Shown piece by piece: positions 48,448 through 57,273 of a DNA stretch of 64,000 bases (within the stretch, counting starts at the first letter, position 1; each line of letters opens with the position of its first letter). The notes beneath the pieces were generated by a model, which was not told the origin of the DNA, did no database searches, and saw only the letters and a program-made list of their open reading frames with translations. This stretch comes from Gemmatimonadota bacterium (GTDB taxonomy: Bacteria > Latescibacterota > UBA2968 > GCA-2709665): NCBI GenBank assembly GCA_028873695.1, contig JAPPNU010000012.1, forward strand, positions 1 to 64,000, given 5' to 3'. Position numbers and translations under genes: made by a program.

Positions 48448-49006
48448 AATCAGGTAGACGGACCTACCCCCTTACCCCCTTCCTGAAGGAAGAAGGAACA
48501 AGGAAAAAGGAAAAAGGAAAAAGGAAGAAGGAAAAAGGAAGAAGCAGTGGTAACTGTGCCATCTGTCGCTTTTGAGGAGTCCGCTGGGCGAGTTCTCGCT
48601 TTCAGACTGGCATTCGATTGGCGAACGCGAAATCTCTCGCGAGCACTTCCATAGCAGGGCGCGCTATTCCGTCCAGCACCGATCGTCGTTGTCGTCCGGG
48701 TTTGGCAGGCCATTGGATCCGGTGCATCCCGTGAGGGTATTCGCGCGATGCCGGTGGCAGGCCCCGCGCCCAGCGGCGACTTTTGGTTCCTTTTGGTCGC
48801 TTCAAAAGGGACACGCCGTAGGCAGGGAATTTGGGGAGTAGGGTTTTTGTTGTTTTGCATTTGACTTTGCCGTTCTTGCTTTTTGCTGACGGCTGAGAGC
48901 TGACAGCTTTTTCCGAGAGGGCCGGGGGGAGGGGTCTGGGCGGTGGGGAGAGGCTGCTGACGGCTGACGTTTTATTTACTGGGCTTGGGGCGCGAGGTCC
49001 TGCTAT
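48448..49006. other. Non-coding gap between menG and argS
   Basis: About 560 bases with no gene that I can support. It contains a GGAAAAA tandem tract (48497-48545), a block around 48600-48840 with an unusual minus-strand frame of 136 codons lacking homology, and two copies of GCTGACGGCTGA (48885-48896 and 48956-48967). It splits the aromatic cluster; a promoter for argS-aroK-aroB is likely but not identified. Confidence 0.5.
48497..48545. repeat. Purine tandem repeat GGAAAAA/GGAAGAA
   Basis: Seven-base units GGAAAAA recur with some GGAAGAA variants in an all-purine run. Such tracts vary by slippage and may form unusual DNA structure. Confidence 0.8.
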
Positions 49007-50710
49007 ATGGTCAATCCTTTCGTCGAAGACATCGTATCCCGTGTATCAACGGAAACCGGCGTGCCCCCGGATGAGGTGAGGTCCCTGGTGGAGGTCCCTC
49101 CAAAACCCGAGATGGGGGATTACGCGCTTCCGTGCTTCAGATTTGCAAAAACACTGCGTAAAGCGCCGATTCACATCGCCCGGGACCTTGGGGAAAGGAT
49201 ACAACCCGAAGGACGCATCGCCCGGGTACGGGCCGAGGGGCCGTATCTCAATTTCTACGTGAGCCAGGCCGAGTTTGTCAGGGAGACGCTTTCGGAAATC
49301 CTCGCCAGCGGCAGGGAATTCGGCAGGAGCGACGTGGGCGCGGGAAAGACGGTCGTGATCGATTTCTCCTCGCCGGACGTCTCCAAGCCGTTCACGATCG
49401 CGCATATCCGTTCGACTGCAATCGGGAACTCGCTATGCAGGCTGTACAGGGCCACGGGGTGGAACGTGATCGGCATCAACCACCTTGGGGACTGGGGAGC
49501 CAAGCACGGGATGAGCATCGCCGCTTACAAGCGCTGGGGAAACGATGACGCGATTCGTGAGAATCCGCCCTATGAGCTCTTCAATCTGTACGTAAAATAC
49601 AATGCGGAGATGGGAAAGGACCCGTCCCTCGGAAACGACGTGAAATACTGGACGAAGAAACTGGAGGCGGGCGACGCCGAAGCGCTTCGGCTCTGGAACT
49701 GGTTCAGAGACGAGACGGTCAAGGACTTCAAGCGGATTTACGGTCTGCTGGACGTCGGGTTCGCGGAATATACGGGAGAGAGTTTCTTCCACGACAAGGT
49801 CGGACCCGTCATTGACGAACTGAAGGCCGGGGGACTTGCCGTGGAGAGTGAGGGCGCCCTCGTGGTGATGCTCGACGATGAGGACATGCCGCCGGCCATC
49901 ATCCAGACCGGACACGATACCAGTGTCTATCTCACACGGGACCTGGCGGCGGCAATCTACCGGAAGCAGACCTACGATTTCGACAAGTTGATCTATACGA
50001 CCGACGCCGGGCAGTCCCTGCATTTCCGGCAACTTTTCAAGGTGTTGGAACGGATGGGTTATGAATGGGCGAAAGACTGCGTCCACGTCCCTTTCGGCAT
50101 TATTTCCTTTAAAGAGGGAAGGATGTCGACCCGCAGGGGAAACGTGATTTTCCTCGAGGACGTGCTGAACCGCGCGATTGAGTTGACGCGGGAAATCGTC
50201 GAGAACAAGAATCCGGATCTTCCCGATAAGGATGCGATCGCCCGGGACGTGGGCATCGGCGCGGTAATCTACGCGGACCTGGATTCCCGCCGGACGCGGG
50301 ACGTGGTGTTCGACTGGGATGAGATCCTGAATTTCAACGGCGAGACCGGCCCGTACGTTCAATATACCCATGCCCGATATCGCAGTGTGTTGCGCAGGTA
50401 CGCAGGCGCGGTGCCGCCGCCGGGCGCGGACCTTTCTCTGTTGACCGAACCCGAGACCGTGGCCGTGGTCAAGTGCATGGAGCGGTTTCCGGAGCGAATC
50501 CGGAACGCGGCCGAGACCTGTGAGCCGTCTCTGATTGCCGGATTTTTAATCGAACTCTGCACCGAGGCAAACCGGTTCTACAACGCCCACAGGGTCATTT
50601 CGGACGACGCGCCCCTGACACGGGCACGCATCGCGCTCGTTTATTCGATTACCGCCGTGCTGGCAGCCGGACTCCATCTGCTGGGCATGAAGGCGCCGGA
50701 GGAGATGTGA
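49007..50710 (+). CDS. argS: Arginyl-tRNA synthetase
   Basis: Class I synthetase of 567 residues. The N-terminal additional domain is followed by the HIGH region SSPDVSKPFTIAHIRSTAIGN, TGHDTSVYLTRDLAAAIYR, the KMSKS region KEGRMSTRRGNVIFLEDVL, and the DALR anticodon-binding domain. The stop overlaps the aroK start. It is not aromatic but probably rides with aroK-aroB. Confidence 0.96.
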   Translation: MVNPFVEDIVSRVSTETGVPPDEVRSLVEVPPKPEMGDYALPCFRFAKTLRKAPIHIARDLGERIQPEGRIARVRAEGPYLNFYVSQAEFVRETLSEILASGREFGRSDVGAGKTVVIDFSSPDVSKPFTIAHIRSTAIGNSLCRLYRATGWNVIGINHLGDWGAKHGMSIAAYKRWGNDDAIRENPPYELFNLYVKYNAEMGKDPSLGNDVKYWTKKLEAGDAEALRLWNWFRDETVKDFKRIYGLLDVGFAEYTGESFFHDKVGPVIDELKAGGLAVESEGALVVMLDDEDMPPAIIQTGHDTSVYLTRDLAAAIYRKQTYDFDKLIYTTDAGQSLHFRQLFKVLERMGYEWAKDCVHVPFGIISFKEGRMSTRRGNVIFLEDVLNRAIELTREIVENKNPDLPDKDAIARDVGIGAVIYADLDSRRTRDVVFDWDEILNFNGETGPYVQYTHARYRSVLRRYAGAVPPPGADLSLLTEPETVAVVKCMERFPERIRNAAETCEPSLIAGFLIELCTEANRFYNAHRVISDDAPLTRARIALVYSITAVLAAGLHLLGMKAPEEM

Positions 50711-51270
50711 GTCAAACCGCGGATTTTTCCCGGCTGCGGGGCAGACAGATATTCCTGACCGGTTTCATGGCAACCGGAAAGAGCAAGATCGGCCCGATTC
50801 TGGCACGGCGCCTGGACCGGTTATTTGTGGATACGGACGAGTTGATCGTGGCGGCGGCCGGGAAGTCGATCCCCCGGGTCTTCGCGGAAGACGGGGAGGC
50901 CGCATTCCGTCGTATCGAGCGCGGCAGCGTCGTGAAGGCGGCCGGAATGCCCGATGCGGTGATTGCGCTGGGCGGCGGCGCCGTGACACAGGAGGGCAAC
51001 TGGGACACGATTCGCGCGTCCGGCGTCTGCCTCTGTTTGAAGGCATCGCCGGAGACCATCTTCGCGCGCCTGTGCAGGACGGAGGGAGAACGCCCGCTGA
51101 TGGACGGACTGAACGATGAAGAACGGATGGAGAAGATCCGGTCGATGCTCGCCGCCCGTGCGCCGTTTTACGACCGGGCGGACGCCTTCGTGGAGTCGAC
51201 GGAGTATCGCACGCCGGAAGAGACGGTTCAACTGGCATTAACGGCATTGAAGGACATTGCATTGCAATAG
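50707..51270 (+). CDS. aroK: Shikimate kinase
   Basis: Phosphorylates shikimate. The Walker A is GFMATGKSKIG, followed by the shikimate-binding Asp in FVDTDELI, FRRIERG with its Arg, ALGGGAVTQEGN, and the lid RTEGERPLMDG. 187 residues with GTG start overlapping the argS stop (GTGA). aroB follows after 24 bases. Confidence 0.95.
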   Translation: MSQTADFSRLRGRQIFLTGFMATGKSKIGPILARRLDRLFVDTDELIVAAAGKSIPRVFAEDGEAAFRRIERGSVVKAAGMPDAVIALGGGAVTQEGNWDTIRASGVCLCLKASPETIFARLCRTEGERPLMDGLNDEERMEKIRSMLAARAPFYDRADAFVESTEYRTPEETVQLALTALKDIALQ

Positions 51271-51294
51271 GCGCGACGGGACACGCGATTTCTC

Positions 51295-52431
51295 ATGGAT
51301 TCTCAAGTCAACGAAAGCGGCATGGAAACCGTGCACGTCGATCTGGGCAGCCGAAGCTATCCGATCCTGATTGGACATGGGAATCTGTCCGATTTCGGCC
51401 GGGCGTACGCGGCGAGGGGGTTGGGTTCGAACGCGGCGATCGTAACCAATCCGACGGTGGCGCGCCTCTACCTGGACCCGGTCAGGATCGGTCTCGAGGC
51501 GCAGGGCGTGGCGGCAATTGTGGTTGAGATTCCGGATGGAGAGGAATTCAAGACGCTGGCGACGGCGGACCGGATATTTGGCGAACTGATACGGGCGGGC
51601 CTGGACCGGCGAGGCTGCATCGTCGCGCTGGGGGGCGGGGTCGTGGGCGATACCGCCGGTTTCGTGGCGGCCACCTATCTTCGCGGTATCGATTTCGTGC
51701 AGGTCCCGACGACACTGGAGGCGCAGGTCGACGCCAGCGTGGGCGGAAAGACCGGCGTCGATCACCCGCTCGGCAAGAATATGATCGGTGCGTTTTATCA
51801 GCCGAAGCTGGTATATGTCGACGTGGAAACGCTGGTGACCCTGCCCAGGCGGGAGGTGGTTGCCGGGATGGCCGAGGTGATCAAGCACGGATTGATCCGG
51901 GACGAAACCCTCGTGCGTTTCCTTGAGAACAAGATAGAGAAAGTGGCGGACCTGGCGATTGAACCGGAGCAACTGGTCGGTCTGATTGCACGAAACTGCC
52001 GGATAAAGGCGGGCGTTGTGGCGGCGGACGAGACCGAGACGGGATTGAGGGAAATTCTGAATTACGGTCACACCGTCGGACACGCCATAGAGGCGGTGAC
52101 GGACTACACGGTCTACAAACACGGCGAGGCCGTCATGCTGGGCATGCTGGCCGCGGGCAGAATCGGCGTCATCAAGGGGTACTGGAAAACGGCGGAATTG
52201 CAGCGGCAGGACTCGCTGATCGAAAGAATCGGGATTCCGTCCGGCGCCCGCGTGCTTGAATCGGGCGAATTGATAGCGCGCATGGCCAGCGACAAGAAAG
52301 CGCGCGACGGGGTAATCCGGTTTGTCCTTCCCGAGACGATCGGCCGCGCGGTGTCGTGCGACACCGTGAAGAGAGAGGAGATCGAGGAGGGCATCCGGTA
52401 TATGAAGAGACGTTCTCCCGACCGGGCATGA
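51295..52431 (+). CDS. aroB: 3-dehydroquinate synthase
   Basis: Converts DAHP to 3-dehydroquinate using NAD and a metal. The 378 residues carry EIPDGEEFKTL, ALGGGVVGDTAGFVAATYLRGIDFVQVPTTLEAQVDASVGGKTGVDHPLGKNMIGAF (NAD and substrate sites), MAEVIKHGLI, and the metal-binding NYGHTVGHAIE and HGEAV. It ends the aromatic run and converges on the cupin gene. Confidence 0.97.
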   Translation: MDSQVNESGMETVHVDLGSRSYPILIGHGNLSDFGRAYAARGLGSNAAIVTNPTVARLYLDPVRIGLEAQGVAAIVVEIPDGEEFKTLATADRIFGELIRAGLDRRGCIVALGGGVVGDTAGFVAATYLRGIDFVQVPTTLEAQVDASVGGKTGVDHPLGKNMIGAFYQPKLVYVDVETLVTLPRREVVAGMAEVIKHGLIRDETLVRFLENKIEKVADLAIEPEQLVGLIARNCRIKAGVVAADETETGLREILNYGHTVGHAIEAVTDYTVYKHGEAVMLGMLAAGRIGVIKGYWKTAELQRQDSLIERIGIPSGARVLESGELIARMASDKKARDGVIRFVLPETIGRAVSCDTVKREEIEEGIRYMKRRSPDRA

Positions 52432-52460
52432 AACCCGCCTCCGCCGGGCGACGGTCCGCT

Positions 52461-52964
52461 TCAGCGGGTCAACCGCTGAATGACGGAAAGGTGCCGGGGA
52501 AAGCTCCGAATCAGGTCGGCGCGATTCGCAAGCTCAAAGTCCTCGAATTCGAAACCGGGAGCGACGGTGCCGCCCATGAGGGAGTATGAGCCGGGTTCAT
52601 TCAGCGTCGCGCCGTACCAGCAGCCGGCGTTGATGACTGCCGTCAGGGATTCGCCGTTATCAGGGTTGTTGCCAAGCAGGGCGCGTTCGTAAACGCCGCT
52701 TTGATCGATTGTATGGATGGTGATGGAGGATCCGGCATAGAAGTGCCAGATCTCGTCGGACCTGATGCGGTGAAGGGCGGAATAGTCATTGCCTTCGAGC
52801 AGATAGTAGATCGCGGTTGAAAATGCCCTGGGACCGTTGAACCGATCCGGCAGGTCCCGGGCCTGGACGGTCTCACAGGAGCGGTATATTTCCCGATAGT
52901 GGCCGCCTTCCGGGTGCGCTTTGAGATTCAGTTCCGAGATCCAGTAATCGGCATTGCGGTTCAT
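52461..52964 (-). CDS. Cupin-5 (DUF985) family protein
   Basis: A small beta-barrel protein of about 167 residues: LNLKAHPEGGHYREIYRS, STAIYYLLEGNDYSALHRIRSDEIWHFYAGSSITIHTI, and GCWYGATLNEPGSYSLMGGTVAPGFEFEDFELA. This pattern matches the cupin_5 family (YML079w-like), whose ligand is not known. The ATG at 52964 begins the conserved part; an upstream frame to 53036 is not conserved. Confidence 0.85.
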   Translation of the reverse strand: MNRNADYWISELNLKAHPEGGHYREIYRSCETVQARDLPDRFNGPRAFSTAIYYLLEGNDYSALHRIRSDEIWHFYAGSSITIHTIDQSGVYERALLGNNPDNGESLTAVINAGCWYGATLNEPGSYSLMGGTVAPGFEFEDFELANRADLIRSFPRHLSVIQRLTR

Positions 52965-53077
52965 GGCAGCGGATAATCCCTGCGGAACAGGGGCGGGAAA
53001 ACCTCGCTCCTGTTTTCTTTTTTGTGGGATTTGCACACGGCTTCAGGGTTGAACCGGCAAAAACGCGGTGCACTGCG

Positions 53078-54130
53078 CTATACGATTACACCGCCCCCCA
53101 GACAGATATCGCCGTCGTAGAAGACGGCCGACTGTCCCGGGGCCACGCCAGGGTCCGCTTCCGCCATATGAACGGTCAGGCCGGCATTCCCGTCGGATTC
53201 GATGCGGCACCGGACGAGCCGGGGGCCGTGCCGGATCTTGACATGAAGGTCGTGCCGCCCGGGCGACCCAGAGATCCAGTGCGGACTTGAAACCCTGAAG
53301 CGGCTCGACGCCCGTTTGGCGCGGTGTTTTTTGTGGGATACGAGGATGACGTTGTCACGGGTGTCTTTCCCGACCACGTACCAGGGGCCCGCGGCAAGAC
53401 CCAACCCTTCGCGCTGTCCGATGGTGTAGAACCAGTAACCCCGGTGGCGGCCGAGCCGGGCGCCGGTTTCCACGTCGACGATGTCACCGGGCTTTTCTCC
53501 CAGGTGCGCCCTGACGAAGTCGGGATAGCTGATCTTGCCCAGAAAACAGATACCCTGGCTGTCTTTGCGGTCCCGGTTCGGCAGACCGAAGTCCCGTGCG
53601 TATTTCCGGACCTGCGGCTTGGTGAGGTGCCCGACGGGGAAACGGGCGCGTCTGAGATGCGTCTGGCTGAGTCCGGAAAGAAAGTAGGTCTGGTCCTTGA
53701 CGGGGTCCGGCGCCCGCTTCAGGAAGCAGGTACCGTTGGTTTCTTCGATTCGGGCATAGTGCCCGGATGCGACTTTGCGGAAGCCGTCGTCGATTCGGGC
53801 CGCGAACTCGCCGAATTTGATTTGCCGGTTGCAGACAATGTCCGGGCTGGGAGTACGTCCGGCCCTGAGTTCAGACACGGCGCGCGAGACCACCCGGTCC
53901 AGGTATTCGGCCTGTAGCGGGATGATGCGAAGCGGTACCCCGGCCCGTTCGCAGACGGCACGCGCGTATTTGACGTCTTCCTCCCAGGGGCAGTCGCCGA
54001 GGAAGGCGAGTTCGTCTTCCAGCCAGACCTTGAGATAGAATGCGGTAATCTCGTGGCGCCCCTCTCTGCAAAGCAGATTGAGTGCAACGGAACTGTCAAC
54101 GCCGCCGGAGAGCAGAAGGGCGATTTTCAT
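53078..54130 (-). CDS. mnmA: tRNA-specific 2-thiouridylase
   Basis: Adds sulfur to uridine 34 of tRNAs for Lys, Glu and Gln. The PP-loop LLSGGVDSSVAL is at the start; the catalytic cysteines lie in DIVCNRQIKFGEF and DSQGICFLG; ASGHYARIE and KDQTYFLSGL are also present. About 350 residues. The ATG at 54130 lies four bases after the stop of the MmgE gene. Confidence 0.96.
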   Translation of the reverse strand: MKIALLLSGGVDSSVALNLLCREGRHEITAFYLKVWLEDELAFLGDCPWEEDVKYARAVCERAGVPLRIIPLQAEYLDRVVSRAVSELRAGRTPSPDIVCNRQIKFGEFAARIDDGFRKVASGHYARIEETNGTCFLKRAPDPVKDQTYFLSGLSQTHLRRARFPVGHLTKPQVRKYARDFGLPNRDRKDSQGICFLGKISYPDFVRAHLGEKPGDIVDVETGARLGRHRGYWFYTIGQREGLGLAAGPWYVVGKDTRDNVILVSHKKHRAKRASSRFRVSSPHWISGSPGRHDLHVKIRHGPRLVRCRIESDGNAGLTVHMAEADPGVAPGQSAVFYDGDICLGGGVIV

Positions 54131-54134
54131 GGAT

Positions 54135-55463
54135 CTACCCGAAACGCTCAAGGCACTCGGCCAGGGGTTCCACCGTTCTCAGGTCCGCACAACCCGTCAC
54201 GGCCTCGACCAGATGCTCCGCGTGGGACCTGCCCGCAACCCCTTCGATGAGGCGATGGGCCTTGGAGACCAGATCGTCGAAGGTGATGCCGCTGTCCGGG
54301 TCCCCCGGAGCGGGCAGCGGTCCCGTTACGTGTTTCCGCCCGCCCGTCGTCGTGACGGTCACCCGCGCCAGGGCTTCATCAGGGAATCGGGCTTCAATGG
54401 CGGGATCGACCGACATTTCAATACGGTCCGACAGGGCGAGCACCGCTTCATCCTTCAGACCGTCGCCAGCTATTTCAGGAACGCCCACCCGGCCGTGAAC
54501 AAGGGCGGAGGCCACCGGAAAGGGCAGGCTGTATTGCGCTTCTTCGGTGTTGGTCGGGCGCCGCGTTCCCAGATGGATGGCCGCCTCGAAGGTCTCGATT
54601 CGAACCGCGGCAATGTTACCGGGCGCCAGATCGTGCTTTTTCCGGAGTTCGACCGCGCCCGCGATGGCGGGTTGCGCCCACCGGCAGCACGGGTGAAATT
54701 TGTAATAGACCCGCTCGATCCACCAGTCGGCGCCCAGGGTCTGCATCGACGCGCGGTACTCGTCCGCATAGGGCGTGGCGGGCATGCCCGTGAATCCACG
54801 GGCCGCGAGCTGAGCGGCGATGACCCCCACGAAAGCGCCCCAGTGGATCCCGTCTTTGACCATCGCCGGGCGACGGACGCAATCCATAATCGGCGCGAGG
54901 GGCGCGTGGTATTCGGCAATGGCCAGGGCGTGTTCCACCTCCCGGGGTCCGAGTTCCAACAAACGGGCGCACGCGGCCGCGGCGCCGACGCTGCCCCAGG
55001 ATCCGGAACCGTGGTAACTGGGCCCTCTGTGAGGATGATCGTGCCAGATCGTGCCGGCGCGCATTCCGACTTCGTAACCGACGACCACCGCCGCGAGGAA
55101 ATCCGCGCCCGAAGCGTCTTCGGCCTGCGCCATCGCCAGCGCCGCGGGGATGACAACCGCGCCCGGATGTCCCTTCGCCCGGCGGAAGCCGTCGTCGACG
55201 TCCAGCGCGTTCGCTGCGCAGGCATTTGCGAGGGCGGCGCCCTGGGCGCTGCCGATCCTGCCTCTGCCTGCGATCGTGGCTTCGTTACCCGGGAATGCGA
55301 TTGCTGCGTAGTCCGCCACGATATTCGCCGCGGGCGTGGCCAGGCCGGCAATGGTTGCCGCGAAGAGATCCAGGAGGTTCTTGTCGAGTTGCGTTCGTAC
55401 GGCTTCCGGGAATTCGACGTATCGGGCGTGTGCGATGAATCCGTTGATATCGCTCTTTGCCAT
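54135..55463 (-). CDS. MmgE/PrpD family protein
   Basis: The family includes 2-methylcitrate dehydratase and cis-aconitate decarboxylase. Of 442 residues, DDGFRRAKGHPGAVVIPAALA, GYEVGMRAG, VKDGIHWGAFVGVIAAQLAARGFTG and FHPCCRWAQPAIAG match the helical and lid domains. No prpB or prpC lies near, so a 2-methylcitrate role is not supported. The start at 55463 follows AGGA. It is located between a class IV aminotransferase and mnmA. Substrate unknown. Confidence 0.85.
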   Translation of the reverse strand: MAKSDINGFIAHARYVEFPEAVRTQLDKNLLDLFAATIAGLATPAANIVADYAAIAFPGNEATIAGRGRIGSAQGAALANACAANALDVDDGFRRAKGHPGAVVIPAALAMAQAEDASGADFLAAVVVGYEVGMRAGTIWHDHPHRGPSYHGSGSWGSVGAAAACARLLELGPREVEHALAIAEYHAPLAPIMDCVRRPAMVKDGIHWGAFVGVIAAQLAARGFTGMPATPYADEYRASMQTLGADWWIERVYYKFHPCCRWAQPAIAGAVELRKKHDLAPGNIAAVRIETFEAAIHLGTRRPTNTEEAQYSLPFPVASALVHGRVGVPEIAGDGLKDEAVLALSDRIEMSVDPAIEARFPDEALARVTVTTTGGRKHVTGPLPAPGDPDSGITFDDLVSKAHRLIEGVAGRSHAEHLVEAVTGCADLRTVEPLAECLERFG

Positions 55464-55483
55464 ATTGATCCTGGCCGCCCGCT

Positions 55484-56398
55484 TCAATCGCTGAGGATCT
55501 GCTTTTCAATGTCAAGCCCGACCCGGCCACTCCAGGCCGTCAGCAGTTCCTTATACAGCGGACCGGGTTTACCGCTTCCGACCGGTATGTTGTTGAACCT
55601 GGTGCAGGGGGCGATGCAATACGGCGTGGTGGTCAGCCATGCCTCGTCGGCGTTGGCCACGTCGTACGGCTGAAGGTCCTTTTCAATCCAGCCGAGACCG
55701 CGTTCGGCCGCAAGTTCCCTGACGGTGATGAGGCTGACGCCCTGGAGTATGTTGCGCGTGGTCGGGGAGAAGATGGTGCGGTCCGAAGTGACGACGAAGT
55801 TGGAACCCGCGCATTCGGTGACGTTGCCGTCCAGGTCCAGAAGCAGCGTTATCGCGTCAGGGTCGACCGCGTGGGTCTGCTGATCCGCCAGCCACCAGTG
55901 CAGGCGGGACCGGTTCTTGGATTTCGGATCCAGGCATTGGGGCGGGATGTGGCGCACGGCAGGTGTGACAACGTGCGCGCCGGCCTCGAAGAGGTGGCGC
56001 CAGACGCGAAAGGGCAGTGGAAAAGAGTGGATACAGACGGTTGGCGTAAGCCGGGCGTTGCCCGCGGCGCTGCCGGCGTAGATCTCGTTTTCTCCCGGTG
56101 TAATAAAGTGTACGATGCCGAGATCGGATCCGGGATCGATCAGATCACTGTTCGTCCGTATGAGTTCGAGGGTCTTGTCCCGCATCCGGCTCCGCGACAG
56201 CGGCGGTTGAATCCCGGCGTATTTACACGACCGGTAGAGCCGGTCGAGGTGATCGTCCAGGCGAAACGGCTCGTGCGCGAACGTACGGGTCATTTCGGTG
56301 AGCGTGGCGCCCAGAATGATGCCAAGGTCGAAAATCCTGATTGCGGCCCGAGAGGCAGGCACGAATTCTCCGTTGAGATAGACGATGGGTTCCTTCAT
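55484..56398 (-). CDS. Class IV aminotransferase (branched-chain / D-amino acid type)
   Basis: A fold-type IV PLP enzyme of 304 residues. Visible: YLNGEFVPASRAAIRIFDLGIILGATLTEMTRTF, the region of the PLP lysine around DPKSKNRSRLHWW, and the phosphate-site segment GNVTECAGSNFVVT with its glutamate. It resembles IlvE and D-alanine aminotransferase but could also be an aminodeoxychorismate lyase; the lysine context differs from the common KxxNYL. It is the first gene of the minus-strand run. Confidence 0.85.
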   Translation of the reverse strand: MKEPIVYLNGEFVPASRAAIRIFDLGIILGATLTEMTRTFAHEPFRLDDHLDRLYRSCKYAGIQPPLSRSRMRDKTLELIRTNSDLIDPGSDLGIVHFITPGENEIYAGSAAGNARLTPTVCIHSFPLPFRVWRHLFEAGAHVVTPAVRHIPPQCLDPKSKNRSRLHWWLADQQTHAVDPDAITLLLDLDGNVTECAGSNFVVTSDRTIFSPTTRNILQGVSLITVRELAAERGLGWIEKDLQPYDVANADEAWLTTTPYCIAPCTRFNNIPVGSGKPGPLYKELLTAWSGRVGLDIEKQILSD

Positions 56399-56581
56399 GT
56401 TCTCGCTCCAGCCGCCGGATTACCGGATAGACGTCAAAAGCGGGTAACCACGCGTCCATAATATAGCCGATGGGTGATGTCTAGACAAACGGAAAGGGGA
56501 TTTTCAGGGGCATGAGGAGGAAGGGATGTTTCAGGGTAGAGGGCTCCTCTGACCGCCAGCGGATAAATAAACTACATTTGG

Positions 56582-56631
56582 AAAAAATCGATGCCTCAGC
56601 TTTGAAGGGATCAAAGGACCGAGACATCGAT
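56582..56631 (-). terminator. Intrinsic terminator after the coiled-coil gene pair
   Basis: On the minus strand a long imperfect stem, with ATCGATG-CTC-TTTGA on one side and TCAAA-GAGG-CATCGAT on the other, is followed by six T residues. It lies about 30 bases after the stop at 56662, supporting transcription of the tiny genes. Confidence 0.75.
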
Positions 56632-56661
56632 GGGTAAATACGATGATTGTGGAGGGCGTCT

Positions 56662-56766
56662 TCACTTCTGGCCGCCTTCCGCGTCTTGAAGCATTTCGGC
56701 TATCTTCTCCCTTCGGGCTCTTTCTTCTCTTTGATTCTTCTCCAGCTCCTCCATGAGCGCGCTCAT
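56662..56766 (-). CDS. Second half of a coiled-coil small gene pair
   Basis: 34 codons starting at an ATG that overlaps the stop of the first frame (ATGA) in the run AAAAAAAATGAGC. The product is highly charged helix: MSALMEELEKNQREERARRE followed by KIAEMLQDAEGG. It has no ribosome site of its own. It is made either by coupling or by a -1 slip on the A8 run, giving one 74-residue coiled coil with the upstream frame. Confidence 0.5.
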   Translation of the reverse strand: MSALMEELEKNQREERARREKIAEMLQDAEGGQK

Positions 56767-56885
56767 TTTTTTTCGCGCCTTCTGCTGGAAGCTTCCAGTT
56801 CCCTTAGATCCTTATCTGCTCTTGCTCTCGTTTTGGCCTCGCTCTCCGCGATCCACTTATCGGCGAACTTCATCATTGCGCCCAT
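56763..56885 (-). CDS. First half of a coiled-coil small gene pair
   Basis: 40 codons with AAGGAG eight bases before the ATG at 56885. The product is MGAMMKFADKWIAESEAKT followed by an Arg/Lys/Glu-rich helix ending SSRRREKK, with a stop immediately after an A8 run. The charge pattern continues without a break in the next frame. A terminator follows the second half. It could be one gene broken by a one-base change or sequencing error in a homopolymer. Confidence 0.55.
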   Translation of the reverse strand: MGAMMKFADKWIAESEAKTRARADKDLRELEASSRRREKK

Positions 56886-57033
56886 GAAGTCAACTCCTTC
56901 CCGTGCGCGGCCTAAGCGACAGCAATTGGACTACCTCTTAGACGAACGACCCTTGTATAGCAAAAATGCCCCGAATGATGACTGTTTCGCGGCAATTTTA
57001 CGTGGTAGAAATAATAAATAGTACGTGATTTTT

Positions 57034-57273
57034 CTAACCAGTTGCAGGTGGCTTGTCAAAAAATAGCCACCGGACAATTACACCAAACCATCCAACAATG
57101 GCAATAATGATAAGACCCCATACTATCCTATACATTCTATCAAAATTGGACGAAGTGTTTGTCAGTGAAAGTTGAAACTGATAGAAGCCTGCCTCAAGAC
57201 CTGCCAAGCGTTCTCTTATATCTTGAATATCTTTGCGCAGTTCGGGTTCGCTAATTTGATTCACGTCGGTCAC
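57034..57273 (-). CDS. Small membrane protein, candidate toxin of a PanAT pair
   Basis: 79 residues: an N-terminal acidic helix (SEPELRKDIQDIRERLAGLE), a polar middle, and one membrane segment (YRIVWGLIIIAIVGWFGVIV) with a short basic-polar tail. The GTG at 57273 has AAGGAG six bases upstream. It overlaps the end of the Panacea-domain gene by 23 bases and belongs to the same unit. Panacea (PanA) antitoxins are known to pair with small membrane-disrupting toxins; this gene fits that description, but toxicity is inferred only. Confidence 0.6.
   Translation of the reverse strand: MTDVNQISEPELRKDIQDIRERLAGLEAGFYQFQLSLTNTSSNFDRMYRIVWGLIIIAIVGWFGVIVRWLFFDKPPATG

Noticed and set aside
48450-48860. 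A 136-codon minus-strand frame in the menG-argS gap
   Set aside because: The translation includes the purine tract as a run of Phe/Leu/Ser and shows no domain or ribosome site.
56647-57021. A 124-codon plus-strand frame, hydrophobic at the start
   Set aside because: It lies opposite the coiled-coil pair, which has a ribosome site and a terminator on the minus strand; its hydrophobicity is the mirror of Glu/Lys-rich codons.
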